Below, piece after piece: positions 1 to 11,102 of a DNA stretch of 45,165 nt (its first letter is position 1; the number at the start of each line of letters is the position of its first letter). This DNA is from Ectocarpus siliculosus. Its lineage: Eukaryota; Sar; Phaeophyceae; Ectocarpales; Ectocarpaceae. Position numbers and translations under genes: made by a program. Where the stretch lies: contig FN649727.1 of assembly GCA_000310025.1 (NCBI GenBank), forward strand, positions 5,690,877 through 5,736,041, given 5' to 3'. The notes beneath the pieces were generated by a model. The model made no database searches. It saw nothing but the letters and a program-made list of their open reading frames with translations, and was not told where the DNA came from.

Positions 1-520
1 GGATTTTCCCACGGAAGGGGTTTGGGGGGAATCCCCAAAAGGCAAAATTTCCTTGGGGTTTCCCCATTATTTTGGGGGGGAATGGCCCAACCCCCTTTTT
101 TGAAGTTGAAGGGGGTAATTCATTTTCTTCCATTCCATTAAAGCCAAAAAGGGGAAAAATGGGCCACACCAGGTTGTTAAATTAATTTGTTAAAAATTTA
201 GGGGAAAAATAGGTTAAGGATTGGCCAGGCTTAAGCAAATTTTGGGAAAAAATTGGGGGCCCCACCCCCGTTTCCACCGGGGCAAACGCCCAATTTTGTA
301 AAATTTTTTTTTAAATTACGCCCTGAATTTTTGGGGCCCCTTTTCCCTTATTTTCTTTTTTTCGTGAAGAACCTGGTTCCTTGGCCCCTTAATAAAAGGA
401 AGGGTTCGTTTTTTTGTAGGGGCCGGGGGGGGGGGGGGGGGGCTATCTGCCGTCATTCATTTACTCCCCAAAATGGTGGTGTGGGGGTGTTTTTGCGTCC
501 TTCTCGATGGTCCGGGTAAC
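1..520. other. Homopolymer-rich, probably low-quality contig end
   Basis: This stretch is made of stuttered homopolymers (runs of g, a, t and c of 4 to 9 bases every few positions) and ends in a run of about 20 G near 422-441. The texture changes to ordinary mixed sequence after about 520. No credible gene lies here; the open frame at 253-519 starts on TTG and has the composition of the stutter. The simplest reading is a poor read end or a contig-end base-calling artefact, not biology. From about 520 to 901 the sequence looks normal but I see no gene; it would be 3' flank of the minus-strand OB-fold gene. Confidence 0.6.
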
Positions 521-901
521 ATGAACCAGGACCGTCGCGCTTTCCTCATCGGTGACTTGTTTCCGGTGTAAAAAAATAAAACAGCGATGACAACGACCGG
601 CCCACCGGTCCCTCAGGCAGCGGGGCTTCTGTCTTGAGATGCTTGTTGAAGAACTCTTTCTCCATGGTGAATGCCTAGCGATAGTGGGTCACACATGAGG
701 TGCAGTACCGTTGCTTCTCCCATCACGGAGGTTGAGGGATCGAGACGATTTCACGCGGACCTTTTCGATTGCCCTCTGGTAGCGCCAAGACCGCACCTGA
801 GCAGAAGCAGCACGCCCACATCTAGACAACAACCAGACCCTCAGCACCACAACAACCTTCAGCAGCAACAAACAACCGGTACCGGTTCTTGAATGGACGG
901 T

Positions 902-3900
902 TCAAGCCTTACTGGGAGACCCATCCATGGCAGCCACCAAGTACGCCAGATCAGCCGCCGGGTTCACGCTGGCGATACGCTCCACGCGAAGCCCCACCCG
1001 CCCTGCACCATTCCAGTCGCCCTCGCCCCCGCCCCCGTTGAAGCAAGCGCTGCCGTTACCGCCAACTTCGCTCGCCGCGCCGTCGCCGCCCACGACGCAA
1101 CGAATCTCGCGGCCCACCAGCGAATCGACCGTCGCTTTTCGCTCGGCCTCGCCCATCTGCAGGAAATCGTGGGCGTTCATGCCTCCGAAGGCGGCGGTAA
1201 CGACGGCGCTCCGGCACTCCGCCACGAGGCACCTGGGGTCAGTCAGTCGCGCGAGGGTTGGCTGTGATTAGCGGCGGGAAGGTTAAGATTATATAACGTC
1301 CGGCCCTGCTACCTACTGCATGTGTATTCGTTCTCCAAGTTTACAGTTTACGAACGTAAGAGCATTCTGTTGACGGCCACCCAGCTGCCTGCAACTGCTG
1401 TGTCTTCAACTGCCGTAAATGGGTAGGTAGCTTGATTGGCGGGTAAGGACGCCCCACCGTATGTTTGCTGATTGGTGCTGCCGCGGAAGAAAAGTGTTCT
1501 CGAAGTTTCGAACACACGTGACCGCTTCTCTACACAAGCCTACGCAAGTGAACAGTTCAGCCTGCACGCGCTCACACGCAGCGCGTTTTGCTTCCACAAG
1601 CACGACCCACACAAGTACAGACCTGGTACCATCGTCGAGGGCGAGGAGAAGCGGGGCGTATCCCAGCTCCGCTTCGTCCGCGCATGCAACCCTAACGGAA
1701 CTCTGCCGCAGCAAACGTATGCACGCGCAATAAGACAAACCCAGTGGCAAAAGCGGACGCGTGTCAACGCCGCAAACAGTTAGTACAGCAGCAGCAGCAG
1801 TGTCGTGCACGAACGTGAATTGGGAGGAAGACAAGGAGGCAGACACACCGGCTTGCACTACGCCCGCCACCAGCGTACCTCTTTCTCGCACCCTCAAAAC
1901 GTGTGTTCGAGGAGTGCAACTCCGCCGACCGATTGCGTTAACTCTTGGACCTGTCACACACGTCGCGGCTCGCAAGTAGACACCACAGGCACCGAAAAAA
2001 CGAACTACCCAAACGTACTCGACAACCACGCTCACGCACACACCACAGCAGCAGCAGCAGCAGCAGCAGCGGTCTTCCTCCGCACCTGACAAAGCGGACA
2101 TATCACGGACACGCCCTGCTGTGCTCCCGTCCGCCCGCTCCTCACACATCCCGGCTCGCGCATATCCCTCGGCCGTTTCCTTGATATCCGCCTCGCCGGG
2201 TCCGCGCTGAGCACACATGCGTTGCACCGCCAAACAAACATACGAAGTGTGTAGCCATACGAGGTACGTGTCCTTCATACGAACCATGAATACAAACCAA
2301 GCACGTATACACGACAAGTACGAACACATACGAAGTACGTATACATGCACCACGTAAGCCACGGGTGGAGCGGTGACCACGAGAAGAAGTGGCGGTACAT
2401 GCAGGCTCTTAAATGACGACACTAGACAAGAAGAGAAGGAGAGACGACACGACACGAAAGTCACTTTATCGTATGCATGCATATGTAGACAGTGATCCAC
2501 TTCTACGGGTCGGGAAAAAACGCAAAACTCACGTCAGCGTCGACGCTCTACACCGCCGTACTCCCACCGACCGCCCCTTCCAACTCACCTTGCGCCGAGG
2601 GCGCTGAAGTGACACGGGAGGCGCGCGCCGCACCGTCGATGGACAGCCCACAGACCGTCTCCGTCAAACGTCCATCGCGCCCACGTCACCGCCGCCTGTC
2701 GATGTTGTGTTTCGGGAGTGGGGGTTTGTAGCGAAGCAGTGGGCTGCAGTCCATCTGTACGAAAACATGATAAAAAACGTCTTCGAAGGCGATTAAACAG
2801 CACACGCTGGACGCCGGAAAAACGTTGAGCGAGCGTGTAGGGAGGCGGATACGACCATATGCCGGAGCAACAGCAAGGTGTCCGACCACTACCACGACAC
2901 ACGCTTTATTTTCTACGTATGCGTGAGAAGGGGGGGGGGGGAGGGTCAAGCAGGCGGGGCTGGAATACGACGAAGTTTCTCGAACCTCAAGGACAGCTAG
3001 TGGGATTAGATGCCAGCATTTCACATCAAACTCTCGACCCCACAATCGGCTATCGCACCAACCCTAGGGTGTTCTCACGCGAGTATCCAGCAAAGGTAGC
3101 AACACATATTTTCAGTGTTCCCATTCAGCGACCGCTTGCTTGCTTCAGCAAAAAGACGATTCACAGCAAAAAAAGGCCTTGATTCCGCCCAAAAGCCGTT
3201 TTTTTTTGCTCAAGCAGTCATATGGGGCACACAGGTACAGGACGCCTGTTGTCATGGCGTCTTCGTGCTCGCTTCAAAACACACTCAACAGCAACCCTGG
3301 GCCGGATGGAGGCAGGTACCTACGTCTTGGTGGCGTCTGTTTGCCACCTACCTTGCAGGCCAACGAAGCACGCGGTCCAGGCGTTCGCCGTCTGTCGTGC
3401 AAGAACGAATGCCGCGACAAGAAAGGACAGTGGAGAAATCCCTGTGGTGCCAACGCGCGCGCACGAACGGAAAAAGAAGAGAACGGTTGATATGTTTAGC
3501 GTTTGATGTGTTACTGAAGCGAGTGCCCAGCAGCCGTCTGAAATGGTGTTGCGAATCGCTTCTCGAGAACATCGTGGAGTGCCTGTCTTTCTAACGCTAC
3601 CCGAAGGACGCAGCAACACAACGTCTCCGTTTCCCAGCGTCAAGCGGCCCGACAAAATTGCAATTCGGATATAAGAAGGTCCTGAGCGTTTTGTAGACCG
3701 GATCGGTAACAAGTGTGAAGATGCACCTGTGAACAACAACAACAAAAACAACAACAACTTCACGTCAAGCGAGAGATGACTCGTGTTCCGTACCTCTAGA
3801 CTGGACGTGTTCAGCACCCCGCTGACACTATCTCCCCCCCCTCCCGCTCCCCCCGACCGCGCCCCGGCCGCTGCTCTCCCTTCTGCGTCCGTTGTTGCAG

Positions 3901-6900
3901 CCGCATCTTCGCGGGACATCTCCTCCGCTTCTCCACAGAGCACGACCACATGGCCGTCCGGTCCTTGTTCGGAGTCATCCAAAGGCGGGAAGGCCGCTGC
4001 GAAGGTGCGGAGTCCGCACACGAGAACGTACTGGCCAGGCCTGGAACCACGAAACAGCGAGAGAAAAACCGCGGCGCATGAGTACGTAGGCATGTGCGGA
4101 TGGTCAACACAAAAGAGCGTCGGCGATTCGAATTCGGTAGTACCAGCCGTATGTATTATGTATGTATGTATTATGTATGTATGTATGTATGTATGTATGT
4201 ATGTACAGTTACACATATTTGTGTTGGCTGGTCGTTAGCAGTGTGGGCTGTTCGGGTGTTCTTTCCCCTTCTGTTTCCAGGCGGCTGTTCGACTTGAGAG
4301 TCTTTCATGTTCTTTCAAGCACCTGTAACATTATTTTCTTTCTTTCTACAATAGCACAGCAGTAGCGGGTAGAACAGCGAAGAACACCTTGCTTGGTCAC
4401 AGGTCTCCGTATTACAGCAGTTCGAAAACGCACACACGTCTGTACGTCTGTTCTCGTGGTTGCGCACGCTGGAGGAACACAACAAACACGCCCGCCCGCG
4501 AGAAGGTCTGAACCGCTATTAGTAAAGCGGGTAGGCCATTCAAGTACTGTAGCAATCGAATAGGCGGGACGCTGTTTTGGCTCGAAGCGCGGCAGATTGA
4601 TGGTGCGAGGTTAGCTGTCTGCCGGTTGGTCCCATTTGCCCTCTCTTCAACTCAGAACAACACCCGCCGCCTGTTTGTTGGTTTTCTCTTTTCTACTGCC
4701 GTCATCGACTCCCACGTTTGTGCCGCTGTGCTGCTGCTGCTGTTTTATTCTGCTGCTCGGGTCTTAGCTGCTCATATTGAATTATTTCACCTCCTCCCTG
4801 GCTCTCACCCTTCGTGGAGCACAGGCAAACAAACGCTGTGGTACATACTGTAGCTAACAAGCATCGACCGCAGCAGCACAGCTTGCACAAAGTCGGAACG
4901 ATGGACGGAACATAGAACGACGTTTTATGACCGTAGAAAAAATAGTGACGACAAAATAGTTCTGTACCCAGGTCGCTGCGGACGTGAGTTCGTTTCGACA
5001 TATTTTTTTCCGTTCACCACTCGTCTAGTATGTATGTATGTATGCATGTGGCAAGTCGACCCCGGCCGAGACGCATATTGCGAAGCTGTTCAAGACTTCG
5101 CCACGCCGGCATTCCTTCTGCGCGCCTACCACGAGCGACGTACGACGTACTTGAGTTTCAAATGACGTATACGGTACATGATGTGTGCGAGCCCGAAAGG
5201 GGGAAACGACAGGCCTCGGCAACGTCCAGCGCTCACCGACATCGAAGTGCGTCGGCAGCAGCCTTGCGTCCGCAGCACAGCACGCGCGCCGTGCCCCTGT
5301 CGTCCCTTATCAAGAGCTCAACGACGTTCGCAGCAGCAGCAGCAGCTGCCCCCCGCGCCGCCACCAAGCCCATGCCAGCCTCCTCCTCCTCCTGCTGCTG
5401 CTGCTGCTGCTGCATGAGCATCACGGGCTTCAATGGCAGCTGCGATAGGGACGATGACGACGACGACATGCCACGAGAAGGGGGCAGGATCGCAGGCAGA
5501 GAGGACCCCGGAACGGAGGCCACGGAAACGACCTGGCCGTAGATCGACGCGTTGGACATGTTTGGCGCCAGGTCCGTCACGAACAGTCGCCGCGGAAACT
5601 GGGAGCAACGGCAACGTGCCGCAGGCACACAGCGTGGGGGAGGAGCAGGGGAAAGATGTCGCGTAGGCGATAAGTGTGCCCACGGGTGGCCAAGGTGGGG
5701 TTAGCAGCGAAGGAAAGGGGGTGGGGGGGAGGGTGGGGGGGAGGGTGGGAGAGCAAGGATGGGGGCACAAGGCGACCCACGGCAAGAACGACGCTTCGGC
5801 GAGGGCGTTCGCATGATTTCTGGAGGATGTGCTTGTGGGACCAGCGCGAACGCCCAAATGGACGGCGCATCTGGACCTACCCCGTACACACCGATCGCGC
5901 AGGCTGCTGTACCTAGAAGCCTTCCTACCAAGACAAGAACAGTCACTCGCCAGTTTGGCTGGTAGCGAGACCTTCCTTCCTCACCTGCAACAGGTCTCGC
6001 ACGCCGTTTTCATCGGCGGGCATCTCGTGCGCCGCGCCCACGGTGCCCCCCCTCCCCCTCCCATCCACCCCGGCGCCCCGGGAGGTTGCCTTCCGCGAAA
6101 CAACAACGCCGCCACCGCTGTTGCCACTACCACCACCACCGCCGCCAGAAGACCTGGATTCTACGCCGGGACCGCCCGTCGAAAATCCGTCGCCGTTGCT
6201 GTCGTTGTTGGCGGCTGAAAACAGCTGGGCTCGGCTCTCCCGCGGCAGCACGAAGAGAGCCGTCGCCGAGCCGTACTCGAAGTGCCACCCGAAGGAATCG
6301 CTAGGCAACGGGAGCTGAGGTTCGTCGGAGAGAACCCGATTGATCAATCAGCACGTGGAGGCGGCGGCGGCGGCGGCGGTGGTGGTGGTGGGTTGGGAAT
6401 GTTTCGAGCGGGATTAAAAGTCGAGAGGGAGGTGGGATGGTTGGGTTGGACATTTCCACAGTGAATCTAACGCCGTGTAATGGAATCGTGCAAGGGTATC
6501 AATATTCTTCGGGAGCGGCGGAGTCGACGGTCGGCACCATGCAAGAAGAAAAACGAGGGTATGTTGCCGATGTGTTGAGGTCGATACCATCGAAGCAGGA
6601 ACGCAGCCCCGAGGTTGGTTTAAAGACCTTCCCCACGGAGGAGAGGAAAGCGCACACACAGCAGTTCGCCTGTAGAGCGCTAAGCCCGAGGGTTTAAAAC
6701 CTACCATCAGCGGCTACAAGAAAAGCTGAGAAACGATCTGCTTTTGGACAGAAAATACGTCTTCCTACCAGAACGCCTCGCGGGACTTACACGCCGAAAT
6801 ACTCGAAACCCAAGACAAGCACCGACGCTCAACACCAAAAATCACGCACACCCACAGAACCGCGGGTCAAAACCCGAACTCAACGCTGCCTCTCTCGTGC

Positions 6901-9672
6901 GGTTGTAAACTTTTACCTGGGAAGAAACAAGTTGCTGCTGAGAAGACAGCCCTCCCGGCGCCGCCGCTGAGCCTTGGTCGCCCCCGCTGCTCCGCGGCTG
7001 CTGTTCCCGCACAAGCCACGGCCAGTACACCCCAAGGCCGTCGCCCTTCCGGAAGAGGGAGGTGAGGCACGTCTGCTCATCCCAGAGGTAAAAGAGGACA
7101 GTCGCTCTGCTGCTGCTGCTGCTGCTACCGTCGTCCTCGCCCCCCGCCTCTCCTCGCCGATGCTGTTGTTTTCGCCCCTGCTGCTGCTGCTGCTGCTGCT
7201 GCCCAACCGCCCTGGGATTGGCGGCACACTCCAGCACCACCGTCTGCAGCGTCTGGCGTCTCTTCCGCGGTTGGTGGCCCTCGTCGGACGTGCTGCTGTG
7301 CTGCCGCGGCCGGCGGATTTCAAGCACCTTTCACGGCGTTGTATTGTCCGGCGCGTAACACGTGGGGGACCGTGCGCAAACAGCAACAGTGATGAAGGGG
7401 GGACGTGGGGTACAAAATCACTCGGCAGGCGGTTTGCGAGATAGGCAGAAGTAAACCCTTGTTTTAAGGTAACCTAACAACATACTGTACCGTATCGGTG
7501 CCGTATGGTTCGTTGGCTTTCGCCTCATGCCAAGACACCAAAAAGCAAGCGAAGCGCTGTTCCCAGAAAAGAGAGAGGCATTCGAAGTTGGATTCCTCTG
7601 TGTTTTCAACACGAGCGGCCGCGGTCGACAATATAGCATTACATGTGGAGAGTACGCTCGCGTCCCAGACATGGTGCTACATAGCGGCACTACCACTTCG
7701 CACGGTCAGCGGGGGCGGGGGCGCTACATGAAAGCGGAGCACCATGTAGCGCACCTTGCACACCACGAAGAATTCCTCATAGTTGGACTTCTCTTCGAAG
7801 GTGTCCTTCACACGTAGCCCACCTGGTGAACCATGGGTGGGTTGGTGTTGGGTGTGAGATCGGGGTTGAAATCGGGGCAAGCGGTGACGAGCAAAGTGTT
7901 GAGGTGAAGACACAAGACACCGGCGGCGCCCCCCTCCCGCCCGCCCCCCCCCGCTCGCCATCTGCCAACGACGATGCGACCAAACTTCTCATTGTCAAAA
8001 GAGGTAGAAACAGGTACCGATGCACTTAACACGAGTCAGATAGCTAAACAAACTGCGGGTGGATGTAACGAACATGCAAACCCGAACTCCGCGAGCCAAA
8101 AATGGCATGGTCTCCATACCGCCAAAAAAAAAGCCCCGTCTGGGGGAGATCCTAACGTTGTTGCTGTGGAAACACGAGAAGCCAGAAAACACCCACCGAA
8201 CATGCCCTGCGCGAGCCTGAGGTCGTCCGACCTCCTGTGGTCAAGCACGAAGGCGAGGTACTCGGTCAGCAGAAGAGTCGAGGGCCCGCCGCCATTCGGG
8301 GATCTCCGCCCTCCTTCCCCGCCACCGGCACGGCCGCCGCCCCCGGTCACGGCAGCCGCGGCCCCCGTCAGCAATCGGCACCTGTGGCGGAGACGACAAC
8401 CGCCAATAGCGACAACAACAACAGCAGACGAGGCGTTTGCTACTCTGTAAACAAGCCTTGGATGGATTGGAGAGCAGCACAGGCAGCAAAGGGCAAACAA
8501 CACAAGGGGCGCGACCGCCCCCTTTCGGTTTGGCGAGATGTGTGGACGGGCGATGAAAACACATGCTTGAGTCAACGTTACGAAGATGTGACACGAAAAC
8601 GCAGGGTCACAGGCCGGGCAAAGACGTGGGCGCACACTACCAACTGTTGGAGGCAAGCACCTACGTTGCCCTGACGCCAAGAAAAATATCTCTACATAGG
8701 GCCCACTATCGAAACATTAGCCCGGTTTCGTGTTGGCGATGTCACCATCTCGCTCTGCTGTAAGCGCCAATCGATCACTCGCAGTAACACATCGAACCAT
8801 CCCGATTTTCGGGAACGCTCATCCGCTCAACAAGAGCAAAGGGGCGCGCGTTGCGGGGGGGGGGGGGGCCCAACAAAGGGGCTTGGAAGTACCCGGGGAG
8901 GGGTACTTTCCCCCCCGGCGCCCGCAGGGCGGGGCCGAACCCCTGCGCGTACCCCAAGCAAGGGTTGAAATTTTGGGGCAGGTACATGTCCCCCTTGGCA
9001 GGAGACAGGTTGCTCGAAACCCTGCAGGAGTGGTCCTCCACAAGCGTTACCTGCACGTGGAAGAGTGTGGAGCGAATCACGCACGGGAATATGCATGCGA
9101 CTTGAGCAAAAGGTGTGTACGTGTGAGAGCAGAAGCTCCCAGCAGCAGCAGCAGCAACAGCAGCAGCAAGAGAGAAACTCAACTCCTCTTTAGGTCTGGA
9201 GGTCCACGCGCTTCCTTGGTTGCAGACAATAGGGTATTGTATGCATATTTGGGGAGGAGCAAGTGAATACGGTGGATTTGCCTACATCACGTGGCACGAT
9301 ATATCTAACATACTCCGTAGCCCACACACGATGTGAAGCGACTGCTGTCCAGCTGCGTTTCGGCAAAGGACGTCACTCGCACAAACAGCCTGTAAGGTGT
9401 GTGCATAGCCTGCCATTAGGGTCCGGGGGTCCAATGTTTTTCGAGAGCTTACGTGTGGATAACCTTCCTCTCTGCTAAACCATGCGGTCGTACATCGCAC
9501 GCTTAGCGCCCTGTGATTGTGCACAAAAGCTTGGTTTTATCGCTCTCACCAGTTGGTCAGAGTGGCGAACGACGCACGCCTGGATGACGTCGGACAGCGG
9601 GGCGTACTGCGCATCGAGATAGGCCTGAAGCTTTCCGGGCACGAAGGCGCCTCGAACGTCCCTCCGCCTTCG
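902..9672 (-). CDS. Multi-OB-fold ssDNA-binding protein, shieldin subunit 2 (SHLD2)-like; 5' end missing
   Basis: Ten minus-strand exons join with agreeing phases: 9672-9550, 9050-8893, 8381-8197, 7822-7755, 7243-6917, 6314-5985, 5598-5237, 4040-3794, 1702-1623, 1232-902 (2211 nt, 736 aa plus stop). The N-terminus is not fixed; ATGs at 9910 or further upstream are possible. Motifs in order: VTLVEDHSCRV strand; TEYLAFVLDHRRSDDL helix; an OB core with LFYLWDEQ and KGDGLGVYWPWL; FEYGSATALFVLP; TDLAPNMSNASIYGQVVSV opening a third OB fold; LLIRDDRGTARVL; PGQYVLVCGLRTF; and a C-terminal YAPLLLALDDGTR with GGMNAHDFLQM. As I recall the family, this order follows the three OB folds of SHLD2, which binds ssDNA in the 53BP1-REV7 pathway limiting end resection. 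MEIOB or another RPA1 relative is the alternative. Poly-Q, poly-S and Gly-rich inserts interrupt the folds. The exon at 8893-9050 runs into homopolymer-dense sequence and is the weakest. Confidence 0.6.
4151..4206. repeat. (GTAT)n microsatellite
   Basis: An interrupted GTAT/TATG tetranucleotide array lies in the predicted intron between the exons ending at 5237 and starting at 4040 of the minus-strand OB-fold gene. A smaller TATG run occurs at about 5030-5045 in the same intron. Confidence 0.85.
5391..5413. repeat. Coding CTG/CAG run (poly-Gln) in the SHLD2-like gene
   Basis: An uninterrupted trinucleotide run reads CAG on the minus strand and encodes seven Gln followed by Glu inside the third OB fold region. 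A similar run at about 7181-7203 encodes eight Gln, and one at about 7105-7125 encodes six Ser, in the exon 7243-6917. All sit in inserts between OB strands, where length change would be tolerated. Confidence 0.8.
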
Positions 9673-11102
9673 CTCCAGAAAAAGAAGACACATCACACAT
9701 GCGCACGCATACGAGAGTCCGGCGGCGCGGACACCAATAAATCCACGGCACTTTCATGTCATAATCTAGCGGCCGCTGGAAGCCGCGCGTCGGTCGAGCA
9801 AGCGACTGTTGTTCACCATGGGGTGCTTCGCTATGAAAATAGCAACCCGGATCGCTGAAGAGAATCTGGCTCAGCCTGAGCGTCTTGTGTGGGATGACAG
9901 CCAACTGCATTAAGCAGTGTACAGTGCAAAACCCTCGGAGCTGAGGCTCCTATAACTCGTTATTGTTTCGAAACCTCAGCCGAATGATCGTCGCAGCCGC
10001 GTTTCTCATGTGCTGGCCGGCACAGCAGCTACTGCTGGTACTGTATGTAGCAGCAGGGCTCTCACACACGGTCACGTGAGAAATACCTTTTCGGCGTTGG
10101 AAGATGAGGAAGAGGATGCGCAATTTGCGCACAAACACGTGGGCTGCATATGACACTCTTGTACAACTAACATCAAAGAGAGCTCGACAAGCCGAGGCGC
10201 CGGGTAGGCATGAATCAAGCATCAAGCACACAGATCCTCCTGGTATATGGAGCATTGTGTACAGACGCGAGGTCTACAACAAGCATACCACTATGGCAAA
10301 GGTTCCACGCACGAAAAGGGGAGGGGTTCGCCGTGATTCTCACCACAGCAGCTCAAGTTCCGCCAAGATAACGGCCTCAGTTAGGCCTGAAGGGTACCTT
10401 CTCACGGTCTCGATGAGTGTCCTGCCAAGGGAGAGCAATCGCACAGGACAGCAGGAGAAAAGCGCGGATGATTGTGACAGTTTGAAATTTTAATTTTGAG
10501 GATTGGCTGTTTGTTGCCCAGCTCCACCGTACAATGACGACGCAACTATGCTGCCGAGGTATCCTTCTTGTGTTCGATCACATGTGCTCTGGTCCGTAAA
10601 AAGGTCAGAGCACTGCCAATGCATGTCCCTATGTCTCTATGCAATGGTACGAGAGTAGGCCAAATGTACTGCTGTAACGTGTTACCACCTGCAAGTCCAG
10701 CTCCAAGGCACCCGCAGTCCCAGCTCGCCCGCGCCAGAGGAAGCACCGCTGTCGACTACACCCTGCAACTTTGATCTCAACCGATCGCAGTGCTCTTGTA
10801 CCCAGTCCATCTTCACATCTGCACGCCACTTCACGAGGCACGAGACACAACCAACAAGCCAAGTGCCTGCCCCAGCGAGGTGTGAAAGGCCAAAGGCAAG
10901 GAAGGGGGTACGCCGAAGAGAAAACGCGGCGGAATTGCCACACGTTCCGTTGAACTTTAGGACCCCCTAAGACGCGTGTGCGAGGCAGGTCAACCACCAG
11001 CCAGCAGCAGGCCACAGAGAGCAGAGTCAGAGAGCAAAACAGAGAGAGACGGGTAACAAAACGGGGGAAGGGGGCGGGTGTGTGTCCCGTGCTTGACCAA
11101 CC
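9673..11102. other. Region between the divergent SHLD2-like and GPC1 genes
   Basis: This 1.4-kb stretch should hold the missing 5' exon(s) of the minus-strand OB-fold gene and the promoter and 5' UTR of the plus-strand acyltransferase gene. Minus-strand candidates are a short open frame from an ATG at 9910, and one from an ATG near 10255 that ends in a good donor (AAAAG|GTATTT). Neither gives a recognisable domain, so I do not assign them. Confidence 0.4.

Noticed and set aside
1406-2500. A 364-codon minus-strand open frame
   Set aside because: It starts on GTG and most of it has low-complexity Cys runs from CAG repeats. The only coding part is the 80-nt exon 1623-1702 of the SHLD2-like gene, in the same frame; the rest is best read as intron.
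3320-4216. A 298-codon minus-strand open frame
   Set aside because: Its upstream part reads through a TATG microsatellite. Only 3794-4040 fits the OB-fold gene, with proper acceptor, donor and phase.
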